Source: an uncultured Pirellulaceae bacterium (lineage in GTDB: Bacteria > Planctomycetota > Planctomycetia > Pirellulales > Pirellulaceae). Taken from it: a stretch of 36,631 nucleotides of DNA. How positions within the stretch are numbered: the first letter of the stretch is position 1; the number at the start of each line of letters is the position of its first letter. The stretch spans positions 1 to 36,631 of the forward strand of contig CALLUY010000138.1 of NCBI GenBank assembly GCA_938010615.1, read 5' to 3'. A program made the position numbers and the translations under genes. Under the pieces are notes generated by a model. That model saw only the letters and a list, made by a program, of their open reading frames with translations, was not told the DNA's origin and ran no database searches. Shown piece after piece: positions 25,796 to 34,549 of the stretch.

Positions 25796-27118
25796 ATGAA
25801 GGTCAGTCACTTCAACACGTTTCCCTACGGCGGCGCGGCAACAGCGGCACGGCGGCTAAGCAGACGTTTGCAAAAATCTGGAGTCAAAAGCACGTTCTAC
25901 TACAGTCGCTCAGATCGCGATGATCTTTTGCAGATCGGCAACAAAACCGAATCAATCGAACAGGCTCAGATTCTCCCAAAAGAGCAATCGCGTGGCATGT
26001 CGCTATTCACAAAGCGACGTGAAAAGAAACGGCTCCGTGAAATCTATCAGCTGCACAACGAACACATCGCGACTCGGCCACCGGGAGAAGAAACTTTCTC
26101 GATGGCTCGGCTGCCAGATCAATCTCGTTTGAACTGGTTCCAAATCAATTCGGACGTCGTGCATCTACACTGGATCTCTTTTTTCGCAGACTACCCAACC
26201 TTTTTTCAATCGATCCCGGAACATGTTCCGCTGGTTTGGACCTTGCACGATCAGAACGCGTTCACCGGAGGCTGTCACTATTCAGGTGGTTGCACGCAGT
26301 ACGAAACGGGTTGCGGCAGTTGCCCACAAGTCACCGAATCTCACAGCCGCGACGTTTCCGCGGACTCGTTTGCGACGAAACGGAAATCGCTCAACGGACG
26401 AAACATTCACGTCGTCGCGCCCAGCAAATGGATGCTTGAGCTGGCAGAGAAAAGTCCGATTTGGCCGAAGACTGCTTCGTTCCATCACATTCGACTCGGT
26501 TTCAACCTGAAGAAATTTCATCCCGTTGACAAGCATCACGCTCGCAAACAATTGGGAATTCGCTCTGATGCTTTCCTCATCTGCTTTGGAGCCGACGACG
26601 TGCACAACAAACGCAAAGGGATGGGCTCGCTGCTGGAATCGCTCAACCACCTTTCCACTTCCGAAAACGTTGAAGGCCTTGTGTTTGGATCCGGAGAAGT
26701 TCCAGCAACGTGACAAGTCAAAAAGATTCATCAGCTTGGTTACGTCAATTCAGTGGATCGCCAACGCCTGATCTATTCGGCGGCTGATGTAGTTGTGGTT
26801 CCTTCCTCAGAAGATAACCAACCACAGGTTGGACTCGAAGCGATGGCATGTGGCACACCGGTTGTCGGATTCGACACTTGTGGCATCCCAGAAATGGTGC
26901 AGCATGAAAGAACTGGACTGCTCGCCAAAGCAGGGGATCCTGTCGACCTCGCCAAACAAATTTCGTGGATCATCGACAACCCATTGCAGCGTCAACGCAT
27001 GGGCATGGAAGCTCGCAAAATGATGGAGCTAAATCACGACTCCGAAATCCAAGCCGCGCGATACATTCAACTGTATGAGAACGCCAGCCAATTCGGTCGC
27101 AGCTTGAAAGCGGCTTAG
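25796..27118 (+). pseudogene. GT4 family glycosyltransferase interrupted by one in-frame TGA
   Basis: One continuous frame of 441 codons encodes a GT4 glycosyltransferase except for a TGA at 26711-26713 (codon 306). The first part (305 residues) carries FNTFPYGGAATAARRLSRRL at the N-terminus, VVHLHWIS, and WTLHDQNAFTGGCHYSGGC with further cysteines (YETGCGSCPQ), a signature of one GT4 branch. The part after the stop continues without frame change (VKKIHQLGYVNSVDRQRLIYSAADVVVVP in part), then EDNQPQVGLEAMACGTPVV, the nucleotide-sugar site, and GIPEMVQHERTGLLA. No start codon with a ribosome binding site follows the stop (first candidate GTG at 26753), and neither half would hold a full active site. 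A recent nonsense mutation, a sequencing error or read-through all fit. Confidence 0.85.
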
Positions 27119-27189
27119 TCGTTGCGAAGATTTACGAACGCAATTAGCTTTCGATGCGCAAGTTCACGTGTTAACCAAAACCAAAAAAA

Positions 27190-27221
27190 CGGCCCGTCCG
27201 CAAGTTGTTGCTGACGGGCCG
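27190..27221 (-). terminator. terminator downstream of amt
   Basis: CGGCCCGTC pairs with GACGGGCCG (9 bp), then after a C/T mismatch GCAA pairs with TTGC around a GTTG loop. On the minus strand the hairpin is followed by GTTTTTTTGG, the T-run expected for the amt transcript, whose stop is about 157 bases upstream. On the plus strand the T-run is weak, so service to the glycosyltransferase gene is secondary. Confidence 0.82.
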
Positions 27222-27377
27222 CATTGTTTCGAACTCAAATGAAAGCGGAGAGCACGCAAGCCACAAGTGACTACACGTACTCTCCAACCACCATTGACCA
27301 CTTTGTACAGTTGGTAATCAGCCAACCGTGTCTCGTTCAGAAAAATCCGTGGTCAGACTTTCCTTCCTTTTGCTTCG

Positions 27378-28934
27378 CTACAGGCTGTAGGCATGAATTC
27401 CATGCTCGCCCAAATCGAGGCCCTTTTGTTCTTCTTCGAGTGGAACTCTCAAACCCATTGTGACTTTGAGTAGTAAACCAAGCACAAGGCAGAAGATGAC
27501 GGTGAAAGCACCGATTGCTGCGATACCGATAACTTGGGCCTTCAATTGTTCCGCTCCTGCAGATGCTCCGAAGAGTCCGACAGCAAGAGTTCCCCAGATG
27601 CCGCAAACAAGATGAACACTGATCGCACCAACTGGATCATCAATTTTGATAACGCCATCGATGAAGATCACGGCAATGTAGACAAGCACACCGGCGATCA
27701 AACCAATGATGATCGCGTCCAGCAGGCTCATCTGGTCAGCTCCAGCAGTGATGCCGACCAAGCCAGCGAGAATTCCGTTGAGCGTCATTGAAAGGTCTGG
27801 CTTTTTGCCGTGTACCGTTGAAATCAATGCTGCCGCCAATCCGCCAGCCGCTGCCGCCATGGAAGTGGTGCAGAGCGTAAGAGAAACGAGCCCCGGATCC
27901 GCAGAAAGTACTGAGCCTCCGTTGAATCCAAACCAACCGAACCAAAGTAGAAAGACTCCAATTGCGGCCAACGGCATGTTGCTTGGCTGAATCGCCATTG
28001 CCTTCCCGTTAACGTACTTACCTGTGCGAGGACCAAGCAAGAATGCCATCACGAGTGCTCCCCAACCGCCGACGGAGTGAACCAACGTTGATCCTGCGAA
28101 ATCGTAGAAACCAATTCGATCTAGCCAGCCGTATCCCCATTTCCAAGAACCGGTGATTGGGTAGCTGATACTTACAAAGAACAAACAGAAAACCAGAAAA
28201 GTCCCCAACTTAATACGGCCGGCAACCGCACCGGAGACGATCGTGCAACATGTCGCTGCAAACATCGCCTGGAAGAAGAAGTCAGTGAAAATTGTGTAGT
28301 CGCCGTACTCTTGCGTGCTGTTTTTATTGAACGAAGCGATTGACTCCGCACTCGCGTCTTCAGCGGCCGCAGCTTGCTCGAGGCCGTTCAAAGCAAAATC
28401 TGCTCCTGCGAATGCGAGATAGCCAGACTTCTCAAACGAACCGAGTTCTGACGATTCCATGTGTGCTGTTTGCTCAGCTTCTGACATGTCGCCCCAGACC
28501 GGGAACCCAGGATACATCAGATTGAACCCAACCACTGCGTAGGTAATCAAACCAAGGCATACGATGGCAGTGTTTTTGAAAAGAATGTTGACGGTGTTTT
28601 TGGAACGGGTGAGACCACTTTCCAAAGTGGCGAACCCGAGGTGCATGATGAAAACAAGCATCCCCGCGATCATGATCCACAGGTTGCTTGTAATGAATCC
28701 ATCTGTGACTGTGATCGCTGTCGTGTCACCTGCGGATCCTTCTTCTGCCTCAGTTTCTTCAGCGGGAGTTTCACCAGCTTCGGTTTCAGTTTCATCGGCT
28801 GATGCTTCTTCCTGCCAAGTGACGGCGGGAGTCGCGAGAGAAATGTTTGGGCAAGAGAACGTAAACGCGAAAGCAACAATCAAAAATGCGAGAGTTGAGA
28901 AGAGCGACGTACTCTTCCGGGAAATGGTGGTCAT
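27378..28934 (-). CDS. amt: ammonium transporter
   Basis: The 518-residue protein belongs to the Amt/Mep/Rh family. The two pore histidines are present: His286 in STLVHSVGGWGALV and His441 in SVHLVCGIWGTLAVG. FATLESGLTRSKNTVNIL and NGGSVLSADPGL are further family landmarks. A signal-peptide-like N-terminus (to about residue 35) is followed by an acidic low-complexity stretch (about 41-70, ETEAGETPAEETEAEEG) that should lie outside the membrane. About 60 extra residues sit between two early helices (about 150-212). The ATG at 28934 is preceded by GGAG; a TTG 15 bases earlier would overlap that site. A sigma-54 promoter match at 28979-28995 indicates nitrogen control. No glnK neighbour is seen. 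Confidence 0.95.
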   Translation of the reverse strand: MTTISRKSTSLFSTLAFLIVAFAFTFSCPNISLATPAVTWQEEASADETETEAGETPAEETEAEEGSAGDTTAITVTDGFITSNLWIMIAGMLVFIMHLGFATLESGLTRSKNTVNILFKNTAIVCLGLITYAVVGFNLMYPGFPVWGDMSEAEQTAHMESSELGSFEKSGYLAFAGADFALNGLEQAAAAEDASAESIASFNKNSTQEYGDYTIFTDFFFQAMFAATCCTIVSGAVAGRIKLGTFLVFCLFFVSISYPITGSWKWGYGWLDRIGFYDFAGSTLVHSVGGWGALVMAFLLGPRTGKYVNGKAMAIQPSNMPLAAIGVFLLWFGWFGFNGGSVLSADPGLVSLTLCTTSMAAAAGGLAAALISTVHGKKPDLSMTLNGILAGLVGITAGADQMSLLDAIIIGLIAGVLVYIAVIFIDGVIKIDDPVGAISVHLVCGIWGTLAVGLFGASAGAEQLKAQVIGIAAIGAFTVIFCLVLGLLLKVTMGLRVPLEEEQKGLDLGEHGIHAYSL

Positions 28935-28978
28935 TAGCAGTGTCTCCAAAGGTTAAATGGTGGTTACTGCCCTCTAAG

Positions 28979-28995
28979 AGCATGCCCCGTACCAA
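28979..28995 (-). promoter_or_regulatory. sigma-54 (-24/-12) promoter of amt
   Basis: On the minus strand the sequence TTGGTACGGGGCATGCT matches the consensus TTGGCACG-N4-TTGCT at all but two informative positions and keeps the invariant GG-N10-GC (GG at 28992-28993, GC at 28980-28981). Transcription would start near 28969, giving a leader of about 35 bases before the ATG, with GGAG correctly placed. amt genes are classic NtrC/sigma-54 targets. No clear NtrC site was found upstream. Confidence 0.72.
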
Positions 28996-29348
28996 TCGCT
29001 ACAACTGCCAGCACTTTTTTCGGATGCGAATCGTTGACCACGGTTTTTCCTTACGTGATCACTAAAAAAAAGATTCTCGGCGGTGAAAAAGAAGCTATGG
29101 GCGACCTGCAGTTGCCAAATGGTTAGGCAGTAGAAAAAACCACTGTTGATAGCCGTTTCAAGCAAATAACCACGCCTAAGGGAATCACGCCGCCATTGTT
29201 GAATCGCGACGGAACCGAATTTACCGGTCATTGGTCGCCCGAAAAACGGGCAACTTCAACGGAACGGTGGCATAGGCCTGTGTTCTGCATGTCCACTAGC
29301 CAGAGGCTTATGCCACCAGCCACGCCAAAACGAATGATGACATCACCT
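28996..29348. other. intergenic region between mutY and amt
   Basis: This holds the upstream regulatory region of amt and the 3' end of the mutY transcript. A hairpin GCCCG-AAAAA-CGGGC at 29237-29251 lies about 100 bases after the mutY stop but lacks a T-run. The larger inverted repeat at 29266-29317 is listed separately. No open frame here is convincing. Confidence 0.5.
29266..29317. repeat. inverted repeat, REP-like
   Basis: GGTGGCATAGGCCT (29266-29279) and AGGCTTATGCCACC (29304-29317) form 14-bp arms with one G-U-type mismatch around a 24-base spacer. The GTGGCATA-AGGC(C/T)T wording resembles intergenic palindromes I associate with planctomycete genomes. It lies 31 bases after the mutY stop and could also act as a transcript-end hairpin. 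Confidence 0.6.
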
Positions 29349-30467
29349 TCATTGGCAACATCGAATCGCAATCTTGCGCCCTGTCGTACTCATCGGCAAC
29401 GCTTCAATTTCTTCTGCCGTCGCCCATCGAAGCGATTTATCTTTTGCAGTTTTTAAACGCCCACGTGGATCATTACCTTCAAACACGTCAAGCGTAATTC
29501 GAAATCGGGTTACTGCATGGTTCAGTCGCACTTCAGAAGACTGTATCGAAACCGAGAGGCCACTCAACGATTCAAGATCTCGTCGCAATTGTTCACCAAC
29601 ATCACCTTCTTTGAATTCGAACCGCGGGAAGTCCCAAAGTCCGGTCCACCTTTCGTCGGCACCGCATTGCCGGACGAGATATTGCTTTTGCCCATTCTTC
29701 TTCGTCGGCTTGGCTACCAGCACAACCGCTTCATGAAGGCTTTCGTACTTCATCTTCTTCGAACTCGCAGGAATCTGATCCTGCAAGCCAGCCACGAACG
29801 TCGGACAAAACTTGACGATTGGACATTCCGAACACTTGGGAGACGTCGGTGTGCAAACCTCACTGCCAATTTCCATCAGCGCTTGGTTAAAATCACCCGC
29901 ACGCTTCTTGGGCACAAGCGTCTCGGAGAACTGCCACAGCAATTTTTGACTCGCCGAAACCTTCGGGTCTTCCGCCATCTTCATCAGCCTTGCAAACAGC
30001 CGAACGGTATTGCCTTCGAGAATCGGAAGTTGCTGGTCAAGCGAAATCGAAAGGATGGCTCCCGCTGTATAACGTCCAATCCCCGGCAGCGCCAACACAT
30101 CGTCAAACGTTTCTGGAAACTTTCCGCCGTGATTCTCAACAACCATCTGTGCTGCGGCATGCAACTGCCGAGCTCTTCGGTAGTAGCCCAATCCTTCCCA
30201 AAGCTTCAGAACTTCGCTCTGGTCTGCTGCCGCCAGTTTCCTGACCGTAGGAAACGATTTCATAAACCGCTTGTAGTAGCTGATCACCGTTGCAACCTGA
30301 GTTTGCTGCAGCATGATCTCACTGATCCAGATTCGATACGGCGTTCTGCTCTTTCGCCACGGCAAATCCCGTTGATTCGCATCGAACCATTTCATCAGCG
30401 CCCGGCGGAACTTGGTTTTCTCAGCAGCGGTCGAATCGAGCAGCGGAATTGGTAAGTTACTTTTCAA
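29349..30467 (-). CDS. mutY: adenine DNA glycosylase MutY
   Basis: The 372-residue protein removes adenine paired with 8-oxoguanine. Landmarks: RDLPWRK (33-39), SEIMLQQTQV with catalytic Glu50, the helix-hairpin-helix LPGIGRYTAGAI, and a [4Fe-4S] cluster motif Cys205-x6-Cys212-x2-Cys215-x5-Cys221. The C-terminal part (from about 245) is the NUDIX-like 8-oxoguanine recognition domain (HEAVVLVAK, ERWTGLWDFPRFEF). The residue matching the second catalytic acid (Asp138 in E. coli, in ILDGN) is glutamate here (ILEGN, Glu151), and the recognition loop usually reading FSH is VTR (NHAVTRFRI). The start is a TTG; the only nearby ATG (residue 25) would remove a helix typical of the family. Confidence 0.92.
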   Translation of the reverse strand: MKSNLPIPLLDSTAAEKTKFRRALMKWFDANQRDLPWRKSRTPYRIWISEIMLQQTQVATVISYYKRFMKSFPTVRKLAAADQSEVLKLWEGLGYYRRARQLHAAAQMVVENHGGKFPETFDDVLALPGIGRYTAGAILSISLDQQLPILEGNTVRLFARLMKMAEDPKVSASQKLLWQFSETLVPKKRAGDFNQALMEIGSEVCTPTSPKCSECPIVKFCPTFVAGLQDQIPASSKKMKYESLHEAVVLVAKPTKKNGQKQYLVRQCGADERWTGLWDFPRFEFKEGDVGEQLRRDLESLSGLSVSIQSSEVRLNHAVTRFRITLDVFEGNDPRGRLKTAKDKSLRWATAEEIEALPMSTTGRKIAIRCCQ

Positions 30468-30778
30468 ATTAGCTTCGAATCGACCAGCAGTTTTGGAAAT
30501 CAGACGCTTAGTGTTCCACAGTGTAACTCAATCACGAGCGACACAGTGATGCTACCGCCAAGACACTTCATCAAGCCGGAAAAGCTTCCTTTTTGAAGGA
30601 TGGCCAGCTTCTCGGAGGTACAATTGAAACCATAAGCCAATTTTTACGTATTGGGCAATGGGGACCGCCATCAGTTGCAAAAACCGGGACCACGGATCAC
30701 TCCGTTCACTTGGGCTCTTGGAGTTGAATCGCTAAACTTTATCTCGACGACGCGTGTTCCTATTGTGATGGTTTCGAA
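30468..30778. other. divergent intergenic region between mutY and the FG-GAP lipoprotein gene
   Basis: The 311 bases should carry two divergent promoters. I see no strong repeat, terminator or gene in it. Confidence 0.4.
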
Positions 30779-33700
30779 ATGCTAAAAAAGACTGACTCTT
30801 GTCAAACGACCTTCTGCCTGTGGAGCATCGGTATCAGCGTGATGCTTTTGGCCGCCGGGTGCAGCGGCGACAAGAAAAAGGTCGCAATCAATGATTTTTC
30901 ATCGTTGAACATCAACAATGATGTCGCGAACATTTTTGACGCGATCCCGTCAGAATTCGAATCTGTGTCTCCGTTTCTTTTTCGAAAACCCATCGAAGCC
31001 ACAGCCGCCACGGAATCCGAAACTCTTTTCACGAAGGTTTCCGACTCGGGTATCAAATATAAAAACACCCACGATCGCATCAACTCAAACCTGTATCTTG
31101 AAACTGGATCCGGAGTCGCGATTGGAGATTTCGACAACGATGGACGCAAGGACATCTATTTGACCGGCACCAACATCGACAATCGCCTCTTTCGGAACGT
31201 TGGTGGTTTCAAATTCGAAGATGTCACTGACGCCGCAGGAGTCGACGGACGAATCAATGGAGCAAACGTTCAATCGGCAGGCGCTTCGTTCGCCGACATC
31301 GATAACGATGGCGACCTTGATTTGTACGTCTGCAACATGGCCGCCCGCAACCTTCTCTACATAAACCAGAACGATGGAACCTTTCTGGAGCAGGCGAACT
31401 CTCGAAGCGCTTCGTATCTGGGGGCGAGCAAACAGGCGAGTTTTTGCGACTACGATCGCGATGGCGACCTGGATTTCTATCTGGTGACTTATCAGGATGA
31501 GATTTTCAAAGACCCAGTCGTACGAATGCCCGATGGAAAACTGGCTCTTAAAAAAGGGGCCGAGGAGTACGCGCAGGTAATCAACGAACACAAGGAGAAG
31601 GCGGGTGAACTTGACCTGTTTTTTCGCAATGAAGGTGATGGAACGTTCAAGAACATTCGCGATGAGGTTGGCATCCACGGCTACGATGCAAATCTGGCCT
31701 GCGTCTGGATCGACTACGATGATGACGGGTGGCAGGATCTGTATGTCGGAAGCGATTTCAAACAGGCTGACCACCTTTATAAAAATAACCGAGATGGAAC
31801 GTTCACTGATGTGCTGGGAGATTCCGTCAGGCGAACGTCGTGGTTCTCGATGGGCATGGACGCCGGCGACTTAAACAACGATGGCTTGTTGGATTTGATC
31901 GTCGGTGACATGGCCGACCCCGATCATTACGGACAGAAAGTCAACATGGGAGACATGTCTGTCAGCGGATGGTTTTTGACGTGGGGACACCCGAGACAGT
32001 TCATGCAGAACTGCGTTTTTATCAACGCTGGAAACGGGAGGCTGATGGAGCACGCCGCAATTACAGGACTCGCGAAAACCGATTGGACATGGAGCATTCG
32101 AACCGTTGACCTCGACAACGATGGCATGCTCGACGTCTTTTTCACAAACGGCCACTCACGCGACAACATGAATGCGGATCTGCCCGAGCAACTGAAAAAA
32201 CTGCGCACCCAAGGGAAAGAAAAAGAGTTTGAATTTGTGATGCAGATGCCAAGACGAAATGACACCAACATGGTGTTTCGCAACGAAGGCAATTTGAAAT
32301 TTGCGTCTAAAGGTTCGGAGTGGGGACTCGATCACACAGGAATCAGCCATGCCGCATCGTTTGCGGATCTCGATGGCGATGGAGACCTTGATGCAATCGT
32401 AAACAACTACCACGAAAACGCTTTGATCTACCGAAACGAATCCAATGCTGGTGGACGGCTGTTGGTACAGCTCAGATGCAAGGACAATAACTATTTCGGA
32501 ATCGGTTCCAAAATCGAAGTTTGGCAAGGTGATCAGTATCAGCGTCGCGACCTGATTCCTGGACGTGGCTATTTGGGATCGGATCCCATGGAACTTCACT
32601 TTGGTGTGAATCCGGATGCAAAAATCGATCGCCTGAAGATCACTTGGCCGGACGCAACCACACAAGAATTCTCCAACCTAGACATCAATTTCGTTTACCG
32701 CGTTATCGAATCGTCCGAGCGAAATTCCGCATCGCCCGCAGAAGTCACCAAGCCGATGTTCGCCAGCCTTAACGATGCGATGGGGGTCGACGTTCAGCAC
32801 TCCGAAAACGAGTACAACGACTTCGAGCGGGAACCTCTGTTGCCCTATCAACTATCGCGTCTTGGCGGCAGCGTTGCGACCGGTGATGTCAATGGAGATG
32901 GTTTCCCTGACGCATTTTGCGGCGGGGCAGCGGGACAACCTGGAACACTCTTAATTAACCAAAACGGCAGCTCGTTCCAACGGTCAACCGGCCCATGGGA
33001 GTTGCATGCGTCCAGCGAAGATATGGGGCTGCTATTTTTTGACGCCGATCAAGACGGTGATCTCGATCTCTACGTCGTCAGCGGTGGTAACGAATTTGAT
33101 GTTGATTCTGCGCTGTATCGCGACCGACTCTACCTCAATGATGGCACTGGAAAATTCGAACATTCAACGGACGCGTTACCAGAACTATTCGACAGCGGAA
33201 GTTGCGTTGCTGCCGCAGACTTCGATCGCGATGGCGATCTTGATCTGTTTGTTGGATCGCGAAGCATTCCCGGCCAATATCCACTTACTCCTGTCAGTCG
33301 TCTGCTGATCAATGAAGGTGGAAATTTCAGCGAAGCATCCGACGATGCTGCTTCAGGATTGGCATCCAAAGGTATGGTTAATTCCGCAATCTGGAGTGAC
33401 TTCGATGGAGATGGCTGGACAGATTTAATCGTGGCAATTGAGTGGGGGCCGGTTGCATTTTTCAAAAATCGCGAAGGCAAACTGTTCGATGTGACCGGTG
33501 ACACAGGAGTCGAAGGCAATCTCGGATGGTGGCACGGAATTGCTGCAGGTGACTTGGACGCCGATGGTGACATCGATTACGTTGTCACCAATCAGGGCAC
33601 CAACACGAAGTACCATACTTCCGCAGAGCATCCGCATCGACTTTACTACGAGGACTTCGATGGGAGCGGTACGCTCGACCTCGTCGAGGCCGAATACGAA

Positions 33701-34516
33701 GGCGAAACAGAGTATCCAGTTCGCGGCAGAAGTTGCTCGTCCCGATGCATGCCGTTTATCGCAGAAAAGTTTGGCACGTTCCACGATTTCTCGAAGGCAT
33801 CGCTTTCGGATATCTATGAAATAGACAAAGGCAAGAAGCGGTTTCACGAAGTCACGACGCTGGAATCCGTCGTGCTGTGGAACGATGGCGAAGGATTTTT
33901 CGACGCCGAACCGCTCGGCTACCTCGCTCAATCGAGTCCAGCTTACGGTGTCGCCGTTGTGGATGTGGATGGCGATTCCAACTTGGACATTCTCCTCGCG
34001 AACAATTTCTTCGGCTCGCAACCGGAAACAAACTACATGGATGGTGGCCTTTGCCTGCTGGTGCGTGGAAATGGCGACAAGACGTTTGATGAAGTGTGGC
34101 CCGATAAAAGTGGACTCTCGATCAGCGGCGACTCAAACGGGTTGGCGATCGCAGATTTTGATCGCGATGGAAAGATGGACGCGATGATTGCTGTCAACAA
34201 TGAACCGCTCGAGATCCTTGGCAATCAAACCGGCACGAAGCCCGGCGTCGTGATTGAATTGATTGGTTCTCCTGAAAATCGGTTTGCCGTTGGAGCTCAG
34301 GTGATTGTGGAATCAGATTCCGATAAACAAGCGTTTGAATTGTCCTCAGGCGGCAGCTATCTCTCGTCGTCGGTCGCTAACGAAGTCTCAATTGGAGCGA
34401 CGCAGTTCGAAAAGCTGAAAAAAGTTACGGTTCGCTGGCCAGATGGAAAATACACCGTCAAAGAACCCAGTGACATTCAAGACGGCATGTTGCGCATTGA
34501 ATACGAATCTCAGTAG
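30779..34516 (+). CDS. FG-GAP/VCBS repeat lipoprotein with two UnbV (ASPIC) domains
   Basis: The 1245-residue product has a lipoprotein signal (hydrophobic core, then LLAAGC with Cys at about residue 28). It contains about 15 calcium-binding loops of the DxDxDGxxD type, for example IGDFDNDGRKDIYLTG, FADIDNDGDLDLYV, AGDLNNDGLLDLIVGD, AADFDRDGDLDLFVGS and IADFDRDGKMDAMIAV. These form two beta-propeller-like halves, each followed by an ASPIC/UnbV domain: about residues 570-645 (GRGYLGSDPMELHFGV, LKITWPDAT) and about 1150-1240 (GGSYLSSSVANEVSIGA, VTVRWPDGK). Such CRTAC1-like proteins are abundant in planctomycetes and presumed cell-surface, calcium-dependent binding proteins. It is flanked by mutY (divergent) and a convergent acyltransferase gene, so no operon clue exists. 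Confidence 0.92.
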   Translation: MLKKTDSCQTTFCLWSIGISVMLLAAGCSGDKKKVAINDFSSLNINNDVANIFDAIPSEFESVSPFLFRKPIEATAATESETLFTKVSDSGIKYKNTHDRINSNLYLETGSGVAIGDFDNDGRKDIYLTGTNIDNRLFRNVGGFKFEDVTDAAGVDGRINGANVQSAGASFADIDNDGDLDLYVCNMAARNLLYINQNDGTFLEQANSRSASYLGASKQASFCDYDRDGDLDFYLVTYQDEIFKDPVVRMPDGKLALKKGAEEYAQVINEHKEKAGELDLFFRNEGDGTFKNIRDEVGIHGYDANLACVWIDYDDDGWQDLYVGSDFKQADHLYKNNRDGTFTDVLGDSVRRTSWFSMGMDAGDLNNDGLLDLIVGDMADPDHYGQKVNMGDMSVSGWFLTWGHPRQFMQNCVFINAGNGRLMEHAAITGLAKTDWTWSIRTVDLDNDGMLDVFFTNGHSRDNMNADLPEQLKKLRTQGKEKEFEFVMQMPRRNDTNMVFRNEGNLKFASKGSEWGLDHTGISHAASFADLDGDGDLDAIVNNYHENALIYRNESNAGGRLLVQLRCKDNNYFGIGSKIEVWQGDQYQRRDLIPGRGYLGSDPMELHFGVNPDAKIDRLKITWPDATTQEFSNLDINFVYRVIESSERNSASPAEVTKPMFASLNDAMGVDVQHSENEYNDFEREPLLPYQLSRLGGSVATGDVNGDGFPDAFCGGAAGQPGTLLINQNGSSFQRSTGPWELHASSEDMGLLFFDADQDGDLDLYVVSGGNEFDVDSALYRDRLYLNDGTGKFEHSTDALPELFDSGSCVAAADFDRDGDLDLFVGSRSIPGQYPLTPVSRLLINEGGNFSEASDDAASGLASKGMVNSAIWSDFDGDGWTDLIVAIEWGPVAFFKNREGKLFDVTGDTGVEGNLGWWHGIAAGDLDADGDIDYVVTNQGTNTKYHTSAEHPHRLYYEDFDGSGTLDLVEAEYEGETEYPVRGRSCSSRCMPFIAEKFGTFHDFSKASLSDIYEIDKGKKRFHEVTTLESVVLWNDGEGFFDAEPLGYLAQSSPAYGVAVVDVDGDSNLDILLANNFFGSQPETNYMDGGLCLLVRGNGDKTFDEVWPDKSGLSISGDSNGLAIADFDRDGKMDAMIAVNNEPLEILGNQTGTKPGVVIELIGSPENRFAVGAQVIVESDSDKQAFELSSGGSYLSSSVANEVSIGATQFEKLKKVTVRWPDGKYTVKEPSDIQDGMLRIEYESQ

Positions 34517-34549
34517 AAAATCGGAACATTGCTTTTACACAACGTCAAA

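Noticed and set aside
26753-27118. Second, separate glycosyltransferase gene starting at GTG 26753
   Set aside because: Same frame as the upstream part, no ribosome binding site, and it holds only the C-terminal half of a GT-B domain, so it is the tail of the interrupted gene.
29517-30455. 312-codon plus-strand frame across the mutY gene
   Set aside because: It lies wholly antisense to a clear MutY with catalytic and Fe-S motifs.
31085-31774. 229-codon minus-strand frame inside the FG-GAP gene
   Set aside because: Val/Ile-rich product is the reverse of the repeated Asp-coding (GAT/GAC) calcium loops, not an independent gene.
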